This document shows, piece by piece, positions 54,393 to 64,000 of a stretch of 64,000 nt of DNA. Numbering within the stretch: the stretch's first letter is position 1; every line of letters starts with the position of its first letter. Source of the stretch: Symsagittifera roscoffensis (lineage: Eukaryota > Xenacoelomorpha > Acoela > Convolutidae); assembly GCF_963678635.1 (NCBI RefSeq), contig NC_087070.1, positions 19,189,318-19,253,317 on the forward strand. The letters run 5' to 3'. The translations under genes were made by a program, and so were the position numbers. The notes below the pieces were generated by a model. That model was given only the letters and a program-made list of their open reading frames with translations, searched no databases and was not told the DNA's origin.

Positions 54393-55254
54393 CTACCAAG
54401 TCACGTAATATTAGTTCAAGGTCATATTGGAACACGTTGCTTTTCGAATTACAGACTTATTACTTTGTCACTTTGGGGTGCGTTCGACAACTGATGATTT
54501 TAAAAATGATAATTCTTATACGAAACCTGGTCCACGGCTAATTGACAGATTTCAAAAATAACAAATCAATTCAATTTGTCCGGAGACAGAAATCACAAGC
54601 TAAAATTAAAGGTATAGAAACATAGTTTAGTTTACATAATATCTGTATCTTTTTTCGGTATACTAATGCAAATTTAGATTCAGATTAAATCTCTTAATAT
54701 AGAATTTTTCAGTCAGTAAAATGCTACTTTTCATTAACAATTTAAGGAATATTTGGTGGAGGTGCAATAATTAAAACGGCACTTACTCCGTTTACACTGT
54801 ACAATTAAATCAAAATAGCGAGCTAACTGCGATTGCTCCATTTAATTTGAATGAGTCGTGAGGCATGAAAGAAACTCTTGAAAAAAAAAAAACAATTCAT
54901 TCGCTTAACTTTTAATAAAATTACGATCTTAGAAAATAAATTTTCATCAGATGCATTTTTTGAGGCGCTATAAAACTGGAAATTCATTTGGAAAAGCAAT
55001 TTGTAGGAACACAAGTTAGTCGAGAAATGAAGGATAGATCTAAGTTCAATTTAGTTCATATATGGTTGGGACACAAATGGAATGTTGCACGAAATACTCC
55101 ATGAAAACATCCGATAATGAAGTAATTCACGCGGCCCTTTTTTCAGGTTCGACCATATCACATGACTTCGTTTGTAAGTGAACCGCAACTTTAAAGACAG
55201 GATTTTCATTTATTCATTTTGCTCTTCTTCAAAATAATTTCTTTTTTCATTGAA
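54393..55254. other. PMCA intron DNA
   Basis: Nothing supported beyond AT-rich non-coding sequence. Confidence 0.4.
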
Positions 55255-55445
55255 AGTTTTCATGAACGGAATTATTTGTCATGATAATTGCAGAATTAGC
55301 TTTCCTGATATATATTTAGTTTTTATCGAAGGTTTCCACGAAAAGGAATTATTAATCATGATAGTTAAAGAATTAGGTTTTCCTGATATAGATCTCGTTT
55401 TTATCGAAATCTTTCACGAAAAGGAATTATTTATTAGTCATGGTT
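55255..55445 (+). repeat. 77-78-bp tandem repeat, about 2.4 copies, frame-preserving
   Basis: Units contain GAATTATT, CATGATA, TTTCCTGATATA and TTTTTATCGAA at 77-78-bp spacing. One frame stays open through them (repeat FPDI-x-LVFIE-x-FHEKEL), but there is no context for a gene. Confidence 0.7.
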
Positions 55446-57150
55446 GGTCAACATATTAGAAACCTAAACAAGTGGCAACTTATATCGAAACGACCCCGAA
55501 ACAACGACTAGTCAACAATAACAATATTTTTATTGATTGTTCAAGATCTATGTAAATCGAATACAACCCTTCGGATGCCTAACAACAGTATTCATCCATC
55601 GTTTCAATGCTGCTTGAAAATTTTCATACACAGAGGCAAGTTGCACTTCGCATACACAAGCAAAAATATGACCGATAACTCTACTGGCAAAAACTGAATG
55701 AGTAAAACTTTGAGTTTATAAAATTTCATAAGTGACGCTCGCCAATTATGAGTCTGCATAATTGCTGAGTGACGCAAGCCAATTATGACGCATTAGCAGT
55801 CAATATGAAAAAAAAATTTACCAACTAACATGCCTCGGCTCTTTTCCAGTCCCCCCCTTTCGAATTCAATTTTGAAAAGCTTATTTAACGTTGTCATAAT
55901 GCAATGAAATTTGGCGAGGTGACCAAACCGACAACTGTGAACAGATTTGTTCTTCATACTTTACAGCGTAGCATCACACATTAAGCCGTAAACACACGTA
56001 CAACAAACATAAAACTCGGTATTTTGAAAGGAGCCCATGCCTCATATTATAGAGCGGACGCATTTTAACTAGTATACGAAGTTCACGAAAAAAACATCCG
56101 ACAATGCCAGGTTCGAAACCTCTTATTTTGCTGCTGGTCTCATTCCCTACCTCTACGCTACAGATCCATGATTCCTTGAAGCTAAAGTGCTATTTGTAAT
56201 ATAATAGTCTGTGTTAATATCCATAGCATTGGCTGTACTTAATAGCTGGATCAAAATGAACACTTCTAAAATGAACAAATTTCGTCGCAACAATTCCATC
56301 GCAACAATATTTTCAACTTAGATTGGAAAAAAAGAAAGTTCATACTTATAACACAAGCTATGCTTGTGTAAAAACTAATTCAATTAGAGAGAACTTTGTC
56401 AATAGATACCTTTTTTTATTTAGCTGGTAATTCTAAACATTAAAGTCCCTTTTTTGAAACTAAAAGTCAACCACATTTATATTGCGTCATTTGCGCTGAA
56501 AACAACTTTGAGGCGCTGAATGCTTGGCTCATGCATCTAAGTCTAGGGGTAATCGAAGTGAGGAAATGGGGGGGGGGGTTTCAATTTGTCAATTGAAACA
56601 AACGCAGCAAATTGGACAGCCATTCGATAATTCAATTATTCGGTTGCCACCTGTTATAAGTCGCCAAAACATAATGCCACCATAAACAAAAATTCTGTAT
56701 AGCAGCAGCAATGAAAATGATTGCACTAATTCCCAAAGCCAAGCTATGAAGACGAAGGAATCATTTTAAACCGTAAGCAGTAAATGATCAAGTAGCGAAA
56801 TCAATAAAATTTAACGGATTTAAACCATGAGATTTGATGCGTTAGCTGGTTGGTCTAACTTAGATGAGCGATTTGTTTATGTGCAAATTGGGCATTAAGC
56901 AGGTCGTGACCAGCATTGGGGGTTTCCTGACAGAAAATATTCAAATTGAGTTTCTCGAACGCCACATTTACAGTTCATTCTTCTCGATACAATTAGTCTA
57001 ATATTGTGCTATTGTTTTCTCGTTGCAAATGATGTCTATTTTTTGCTACTGATATCGTCAAAAACAGTTGTTTTTGAGCAAAGATTGAGTCTTCATCTAA
57101 GCATCGCATTCTGATTTCATTTAAATTAGTTTGAATTGTTCTGCCTCGTT
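55446..57150. other. PMCA intron DNA with dispersed repeats
   Basis: Mostly unassigned. 56188-56355 is a direct copy of 63717-63890 (GTAATATAATAGTCTGTGTT … ACACAAGCTATGCTTG). A poly-G run lies at about 56570-56578. Confidence 0.45.
56188..56355 (+). repeat. Dispersed repeat R2, copy 1
   Basis: Pairs with 63717-63890. Both run from TTGTAATATAATAGTCTGTG through GCATTGGCTGTA and AAAATGAACA to ATAACACAAGCTATGCTTG. The preceding CTACAGATCCAT(G/A)AT…CTTGAAGCTAAAGTG also recurs at 61445. Confidence 0.75.
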
Positions 57151-57441
57151 TTACACAGCTGTCGCAGCTGATGATCCTGCCGTAAGTGAATTTTCATCAT
57201 CAATCATGAAAACTTGTTCATATGGCGGTGCATTATGTCTGGCTAATGGACTAGGGGTCGGAACCGGGGATGGTGTTGGGGTGCTAGTTCCACTATTTGA
57301 GTCGTAATGGGAATGGTATCCCATTAGGGCGGACATGCCCATAACTGGAACTGGTTTGTGTATAAAGTTGTGGTAATTGTTGTCGCGGGATGTACCGCGC
57401 ATCGGCTGAACTGTTTCTCGGAATGCTTTGACGACTTTGAT
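57151..57441 (-). CDS. ATP2B: PMCA alternative 3' exon 1 with calmodulin-binding half-site and PDZ-type C-terminus
   Basis: A strong acceptor (CTTTTTTGTTTCAG) precedes IKVVKAFRETVQPMRGTSRD, then NNYHNFIHKPVPV. This is the best match of the three to the PMCA b-type tail (IRVV-x-AFR…, then HNFMTHP). It encodes 96 residues including a Ser/Thr/Pro-rich linker and ends SAATAV, a class I PDZ ligand (T-x-V), as vertebrate PMCA b forms end in a PDZ ligand. It is the proximal alternative last exon. Calmodulin binding relieves autoinhibition of the pump at the plasma membrane. The preceding exon (…RGLNRIQTQ-type) is not in the window. Confidence 0.88.
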   Translation of the reverse strand: MKVVKAFRETVQPMRGTSRDNNYHNFIHKPVPVMGMSALMGYHSHYDSNSGTSTPTPSPVPTPSPLARHNAPPYEQVFMIDDENSLTAGSSAATAV

Positions 57442-58053
57442 CTGAAACAAAAAAGAACCTTGTGAACAATATTAAAGCCCTTAAATACTTACTCTGTCAA
57501 ACCAACTAAAAAATTAAATTGCCAAACAAAATTTGCCAGAGTTTCTTGCCAGATTAACTAAGTTCAATTTTTTCTCGCAACTAAATAAGAAAGTCTAGCA
57601 AATATTGAAGTTATTATCTACAACAAAAACTATTGGGCAAAATAGTTACTTATCAAAATGTCCAAATTTAAATTTCCTGAATCCATTAAACTGAATTTGA
57701 TGTATTTAAGGATCAGCTTACAGAAGACATTATAAATGCTTTTTTCTTCAAATTTCAGATATTGAAAAATCTCCCGAGTTAAAATATAACCATTCCGAAG
57801 ATGAGAATAGGTTATGAAGTGAGTTAGTGTTAAGTTAATACACGAGTGACATCTGACTATCGTGAAATTGATACAGAGATTCACCAAGTCAAGTTCAGTT
57901 AATAAAGTTTATCCGTGCAGGATGTTCATTAAAAAATAAGAATTGAAATTTAAATTAAATTTGTTCAAAAAAATTATGAAAATTGTTGACATCAATTTTA
58001 ATTTTTCAGAACAATTTAAACTTTTCTTTAGCAATTTGAATTTTTCTTAAGTC
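57442..58053. other. PMCA intron DNA
   Basis: Directly upstream of the proximal alternative exon. Nothing else supported. Confidence 0.4.
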
Positions 58054-58483
58054 CAGGCGCGGATCTAGGAATTTCTCGAGAGGGGAGGGGGCGGATTTTC
58101 AAAAAAAAATAAAATTTTTGTCGACCTTTTTTTAGGTTGACCAAATTGATTTTCTGAGCTCTCGCCAACCACTATAAAGACCCTAATTTGAGACATTTTT
58201 CCGCGCCGCAGGCAATTTTTGAAAAAAAAACAGGCCAAAATGGGCGTTTTTACGCACTTTTTGGAAAATTTCACCAAAAAATTGCGTTTTTTCGGCGCGC
58301 GCTCCCCTCTCAAAATTAGTATAGATTGGCGCCGAAGACGCCTTTAGAAAAATTTCAAGGTCAGTCAGCCAAAAATTAATATCTCATAATAGTAGAAAGG
58401 GGGACCCTTTGGGTCGGCAGGGGGTCGAATCCCTGAGGGGGGGACGCCTCCCCCCCCCCCCCCCCCCACTAAATCCGCTACTG
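58054..58483 (+). mobile_element. hAT-type MITE, copy 2
   Basis: Begins CAGGCGCGGATCTAGG and ends TAAATCCGCTACTG, matching copy 1 (15357-15759) throughout, including GACGCCTTTAGAAA and TTTGGAAA. It contains a poly-C run near its right end. No clear 8-bp target duplication remains. Confidence 0.82.
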
Positions 58484-59149
58484 CTAATGCTGATTTAAAT
58501 TCGACTGCCAAAACTAAAGGTAGAGAAACTAAAAAAAAAAATTAAAGTATTCATCCAAGCAAAACTGAGTTATGTAAATAAACGCCGACGGAGTGAACCC
58601 ACATTTTAATTGTTTATGGCGAAGATTAAGATCAAAGAATGCAGAAAATTGGGAACTTTTTTATTACGCTCGTAAAACTGACAAATTGATCCAATTTTGA
58701 TACTAAAAATCAAGCCCCATTTTCCCTTCCTTTGGACCGAGAGAGTATTTTGCGCTCCAAACTTATTTGAAAAAGTCAAAAGAAGTCTTCAGCAAAAATT
58801 CGGGCATGTGCAAAAATATGACTTTTTCTAAAAACAAAAACCACACGACCTTAGTACACATTCAATCATTTGAACTTTCTCACTTCATACGCGACAAATC
58901 AGTCAGTATAAAAGCTACTGACTTTACTTAAACTACGTCGGCCATTGACCATTTGCAATGGCTATTCTCAAATGCGATCTAGTAATCAACTTAACAAAAA
59001 AGAACTAGCCGATTTAAGCAAAATTAAGCTCCAAAAGGTGATAATTCTTAAATTAGCACATAGCCAACAAGCTAAAAAAAGCCAACAAAATACTGACTTG
59101 TTTTTTGAAATCGCAATTGTCAAGTTTCTAAGAAAAAAGTGATTCCTTT
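58484..59149. other. PMCA intron DNA
   Basis: No gene supported. Confidence 0.4.
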
Positions 59150-59490
59150 GAAGTTCATTGAAAATCTAGAACAGCTTATTAATGGCATTTTTTTGATAAA
59201 ACTGACCCAATTTGAGAAAACTGGATTAATAGGTTTTTTTTTGTTCCGCTGGGAAATCTGACCATACAATCATTTTTCGCAATTAGACGTCGATCACGTT
59301 TTTTGTGACCTTTGCACTTTCGCTGTTCTTTAGGGGATTTTGCCTTCCTTTAAACAAAAGAAATGAACTGAAACAAAAAAAAAACAAATGTCAAGCACGA
59401 AAAAGTAAAAATTTGAGCCTAATTAAATTTTTAGACTTTTTCTGAACCTATATAAGAGTCTGAACTACGTTCATCGACTCTTTAAAAAAG
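59150..59490 (+). repeat. Dispersed repeat family R1, copy 2
   Basis: Shares TTTTTTGATAAAACTGACCC, TTTGAGAAAACTGGATTAAT, GTCGATCACGTTTTTTGTGA and TACGTTCATCGACTCTT with copies 1 and 3. Confidence 0.7.
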
Positions 59491-60789
59491 AATTTAAAAA
59501 ACCACTCACTGGACAAACATTTTGCAATAATAGGATGCATTTACTGTTTGCATCTCAAGGCAACTCGACGAATTTCTGAAACTCATTTTGACATTTGAAG
59601 ATTTTAACTTCAAGAATAATTGGTATCTGAAAAATTAAAAAGACAGCAATTTTAGAAAACAGGATCAATATGCTTTTCAAAAAATCTGAAGACTGAAATC
59701 GACTTTTGAAACAAAAATTCATTTCAGACCATTTTCACTTTTATTGTAAGCGACCGTAAATTATCTTCAAATTTTTTAAAATATATTAAAGCACGTGAAA
59801 TAAAATGCGAGATCATAATCAGGCTCAATTGCCAAAAAACAGCACGATCCATTAAAAAAGTAAATTCGCTCCTTTCAATAGTAAAAAGCGATCTGTCATT
59901 AAAGAGAAGGTAATATTTTAAAAACATCAAATCGTAATGGGACATATTGGATATTTTTAACTCACTATTTCTAATTTTAATTAGCAAAGAATCTCCTTTT
60001 CTTACACTTGCACTTAGCTAATTGCAATACATTTTTTGAGAAACTTTGAACATATGCCAACTACTATCGAAACATCTTTTTTTGCCAGATATAGTTTGAA
60101 AAACTACGATAAAAACAGATAGACGATTTAAATTTAACAACAGCCGCCGGTTGCTCTGCATGCATATCAATTTCGACCATATTAATTACTCGTAAAATAA
60201 ACAATCTTTCAAAATATTTCCTTTTTGTTTTGCTTAAAACGATATACTAAGGAAGCCAGTTGCCTGCTGATCTTCCATTTCCGAGAATTAAACGATTTTT
60301 GAATATAATTTTCAACTACAATTGATCGAAAAATGTCTGAAAAAGCTTCATATTTTTACATTAAAAACCGTTACGAATATTTAGCTACGATATAAATTAG
60401 ACTAAAAGTTCACCACATAGCTTTTTCGGAAAACATAAGTTAAGTTTTCGAAATGAAAAGTCTCTACAAAACGTTTAATTTTGAAATTTCATTTTGCTCG
60501 ATTTAAGACAGAGGCTGAGCTACACTTAGCGAACACAAGAGTATTGTGATTCCGAGCTGAACTTCGGAAACACAATCGTAAATGGCAAAAGTAGCTCTAA
60601 AAACAGCAAAAAAATAGGAAAAATGCAACAAATAACAAATTTATACCTTGAAGAAAATCAACACAGAAGTAAATAGTACTGCAAAAAAAGATGCGATTCT
60701 AGAAGGAGCCTCAAGTGCAAAACAATGCTCTCGGCATCGATATCTTCAAAGCGAAATTAAAACCAATCGAAATTAAAAACGAAATTAAA
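59491..60789. other. PMCA intron DNA
   Basis: AT-rich; no gene or clear repeat seen. Confidence 0.4.
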
Positions 60790-61160
60790 ACCAAGCGAAA
60801 CAAATCAAAACAATTTATGATATGCGCTTTTTTGATAAAATTAACCCAATTTGAGAAAACTGAATCAATTGGTAAATTTTTAATTCATTCTGAAAAATAA
60901 AATTCTCCTATGAAACTAGCAGTCGGTCACTCACGTTTTTCGTGACCTTAACAATTTTTCTGTTCGATAGTAGAGTTTGTCTTGCTTTTAATAAAGCAAA
61001 TTAACTCAACATAAAAAACCAAAAGTCGAACCGAAAAAAAATCGGATTTGAGCGTGAACAAATTTTAAGACTTCTGAAAACAAACCTTTATAGGAGTCTT
61101 CACTACATTCGTTAATCTTAAAAACCTTTATAGGAGTCTTCACTACATTCGTTACTCTTA
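60790..61160 (+). repeat. Dispersed repeat family R1, copy 3
   Basis: Shares TTTTTTGATAAAATTAACCC, TTTGAGAAAACTGAATCAAT, GTTTTTCGTGACC and CTGTTCGATAGTAGAGTTTG with the other copies. It ends in a 40-bp tandem duplication (AACCTTTATAGGAGTCTTCA… at about 61084 and 61124). Confidence 0.7.
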
Positions 61161-61779
61161 AAAACCTTCTAAACTAACTTTTTTCAATTAAAATCTCGCA
61201 AATCTTTTCCAAAATAGATTATTTCTTTGATAAAACTCGATCAATGGGTATGATTTTTTAGTCCGTAAGGAATTCTGAAAACATATCCACTTTTGATATT
61301 AATTGTGAACCCTCTGTTCCAGCTACTTGAACTTCTGTTAACAAGAGCGTCATTTCCGCTTCCCTTTAAAAATGAATCGAAATCATACCGCCAAAATAAA
61401 AAATTTAAGCATGAACACTTTTTAGACATTTTTTAACACAGAGGCTACAGATCCATAATACCTTGAAGCTAAAGTGTTACTAGAGGTCAAGCTAAAGCTG
61501 GAGGAACCGGTTTGATATTTTTGAATTGTTGTATTGATGCGGGATTAAGTAGGTAGTTTAAAAAATTTCAGCATTGGACTTCACCCAAAACCTTGGTTGT
61601 TGCTATTAAAAATGAGTAAAAAAATTTGTAATTTTGATATTTTCCAGAAACCTGTTTCTTGATCAAACTTTAATGCTTAGCAATTTATATACTGAGGCTT
61701 CTTACAATCTGTTGCCTTGATTACACCTTTGATATCAGATTGAGTTGTTTTCGAGAAGTCAAAAGTTAAACTAAACGAA

Positions 61780-63700
61780 CAAGAAATCATAACATTGACT
61801 TTTCTGAAAGCCATAACTTTGTTGTGTTAGAAAAATTGAACAAGAGCGCTTACACAGACGAGCTTCACTCAAACCTTTCTTTCTTCGTTGAACCTTATAT
61901 TTCAGGTTTGAGATGGTAGCTTTCAATACAATTGTAGAAAAACTGCTTAAAACAAAATTTTGACTTTTGAAAAACTGCAAAAAAAGGCTTTTCTGAGGGT
62001 TAAAAGTATTCGTGTATAAAACTGGTCGTAACCGCTTATGAAGTGCAGCTTCCCACAACCCATTCTTCACACTGAAACCAATATCTCAGATTCGGGACGG
62101 TAGTTTTGAGCAAAGGCAAAGTTTCAAGAAACAGTCAAAAATTCGTCTTGTCCGAGGGTCATAACTTTTTGTGTAAAAAAATTGGGCATAACCGCTGATG
62201 CGGGGGAGTTTCCCAAACCTGTTCTACCCAATGAACCCTAAATCGCAGATTTGCGTGTGTACTTTTCGAGCAATTTTTTTTTTAATTCAAAAAATTGAGT
62301 TCAAAAATCACCCCACACTTTTTCGAAGGCTGCAGAAAGTGGGGTAAGGTAAAAAGATGATAGGGGAGGATGCGGGCACACAAGAGGGTGGCCGTACTTC
62401 CCAATAAAACCATTCTTTTGAAAACCGGTAGAGTATTTTTTGAGAAAAACAAAATTTTCCAAAGCGTCTCAAAAAATAAATAATAGTAATACAAAAAACC
62501 CGATGCCATACATTTTCATCAGACCTTTTTTGTATCAAAAAGAAATAAGAGGCCACCTTGACTACCTGTTTGATAATTTATGAAATTTTTGTATTGATCC
62601 GGTAGGACAAGGGTAATTTCAAAAACAGACCTATAGCAAAGAAAAGTAAATCCCAATTTAAAGACTTCAAAATCTGTTAATTTCATCAATTACATCAGTT
62701 TTCTTAATGATGAAGCTATAACAAGAGCTTGTTAGGTTGAAAGATGCTTAAAACGTCGCTCATTTGATTTGGTTGGTAGTTATCGTGAGAAGTCAAAAAA
62801 ACTCAAAAAAGGTTAAAAAATCGAAATTTGACTTTTCCGAGCGTCACAACTTTTGGTGTAGAAAACTTAGGCATATTCGTTTACACAGCGGAGCTTCGCA
62901 CTTCCCATTCTACTCATAGAAACCAAATCTCAGTTTTTAGGACCGTAGTTTTCGAGAAAAGTCAAAAGGGTTAAAAAAACGGTCACAAAATAGAAAATTT
63001 GACTTTTCCGAGGGTCACAACTTTTTGGGTAAAAAATTGGGCGTAATCATTTAAGCAGCGGAGCTTCCAAAATCCTATACAATTTTTGAAACCAAAACCT
63101 CAGATTCTGGGATGGTAGTATTCGAGAAAAATCGAGAAGTTTTGAAAAAACGGTCAAAAATTGTGAATTTGATTTTTTTGAGGGTCATATCATTTTGTTT
63201 GAAAAAATTTTAGCGTAATCGCTTCAGCAGGAGAGCTCCGTACAACCCATCCGTTCGATTACAACTAAAATATCAGATTTGGGAGGGTAGTTTTCCAGAA
63301 ACGTCTCAAGTTAAAGAAAATGGTCAAACAATCGAAAAGTTTTTGTGTAAAAAAGATTTGTGCCTAGCCGCTTATGCATGTGACCTTCCCACAACCTGTT
63401 CTAACTATTGAACCCAAAATCGCAAATTTGCGTGCGTAGTTTTTGACAAAACATAAAATCCAAAAACGTAGGTAAAAAAAAATTCACCCCACACACTTTT
63501 TTGAAGGCTGTAGAAAGTGGGGTAAGGTAAAAAAAAGAGCATAGGGGAGTATGCAGGCACACAGGAGAGTACCCGGAATTCCCATTCGTACCACTCTTTT
63601 GATAATCAGTTGAGTAGTTTTTGAGAAAAAAACGAAAATTTTCCAAAGCGTCTCAAAAAAATAATAGAAAACCCGATCCCATACATTTTCATAATACCTG
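61780..63700 (+). repeat. ~170-bp tandem repeat with higher-order organisation
   Basis: GAGGGTCA-type landmarks occur near 62153, 62838, 63009 and 63180, giving a 170-171-bp period. Units contain GGTAGTTTTCGAGAAAA, AAACGGTCAAAA, TTTGACTTTTCCGAGGGTCA and GCAGCGGAGCTTCC. A longer block (CCCCACACTTTTT … CCAAAGCGTCTCAAAAAA) recurs at 62311 and 63487, 1176 bp apart. Related units lie in the other host gene's intron (14170-14700). Confidence 0.75.
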
Positions 63701-63716
63701 TTTTTATCAAACAGGA

Positions 63717-63890
63717 TTTTGTAATATAATAGTCTGTGTTAATATCCTTAGCATTGGCTGTATTTAATAGCTGTTTATTGGTCAAAATGAACACTTTCAA
63801 AATGAACACAATTGTCGCAAACATATTTGCGACTTAGGTAAAAAAAAAGTGAGTTCATACTATAACACAAGCTATGCTTGGGTAATGAAA
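63717..63890 (+). repeat. Dispersed repeat R2, copy 2
   Basis: Direct copy of 56188-56355, about 80% similar by eye. Confidence 0.75.
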
Positions 63891-64000
63891 GAAACCGTAT
63901 GACCTTAAATTGTTCAAAAGCATTAGATATATAAATAGATATAAATATGCCAACTTGAAGACATCGTACCTTAGAAGCTAGCGTGAAACTTATTGTTTCA

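Noticed and set aside
62282-62556. Overlapping minus-strand frames of 75-82 codons, similar to one at 63401-63646
   Set aside because: Similarity comes from the 1.18-kb higher-order repeat, not from protein conservation.

Overview
The window looks like AT-rich nuclear DNA from a metazoan. It has spliced genes with GT/AG introns, Ty3/gypsy LTR retrotransposons, hAT-type MITEs, tRNA-derived SINE-like repeats, and the 3' end of a plasma-membrane Ca2+ ATPase gene with alternative last exons. I cannot name the phylum from the sequence. Only two host genes are supported; most of the window is mobile or repetitive DNA.

Layout. 1-5.4 kb: 3' part of an open, apparently intact Ty3/gypsy pol gene with its polypurine tract and 3' LTR start. 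7.26-16.5 kb: a two-exon host gene for a type II single-pass membrane protein with a coiled-coil ectodomain. Its 8.4-kb intron holds an antisense decayed gypsy element (7993-13284; LTRs, PBS, PPT and TSD all visible) and a hAT-like MITE. 16.8-34.05 kb: a 16.8-kb Polinton/Maverick-like element with ~570-bp terminal inverted repeats (5'-AG...CT-3'), flanked by an extraordinary 199-bp direct duplication. 34.2-35.1 kb: SINE-like tandem pair. 35.8-37.8 kb: remnants of a third gypsy-like element with a Gag zinc knuckle. 38.0-49.9 kb: a tandem array (period 4.93 kb) of a non-autonomous TIR element in long and short forms. 50.8 kb: a fold-back MITE. 52.5-57.4 kb: three mutually exclusive 3'-terminal exons of a PMCA (ATP2B) gene on the minus strand; the body of that gene must lie beyond position 64000. 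58-64 kb: repeats in the PMCA intron.

The most interesting system is the 17.0-33.85 kb element. It encodes a protein-primed-type family B DNA polymerase with all exonuclease and polymerase motifs. A zinc-finger module sits just upstream, out of frame by +1. The rest of its coding capacity is a set of small genes. Several of these (22512, 23634, 25671, 27547, 28594) look like diverged relatives sharing a beta-beta-beta-beta-alpha pattern similar to PC4/whirly single-strand DNA-binding domains. There are also tiny two-helix membrane proteins, a stand-alone spliced zinc-finger paralogue, and an unknown basic protein. No integrase, capsid protein, packaging ATPase or maturation protease of canonical Polintons is visible. 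Its two divergent promoters carry repeated CRE-like TGACGTCA sites, heat-shock-like arrays, a CArG box and an AP-1 site, plus a shared GCCTACGCA motif. I infer a Polinton-derived, capsid-less replicon that supplies its own polymerase and ssDNA-coating proteins; this rests on pattern reading, not on searches.
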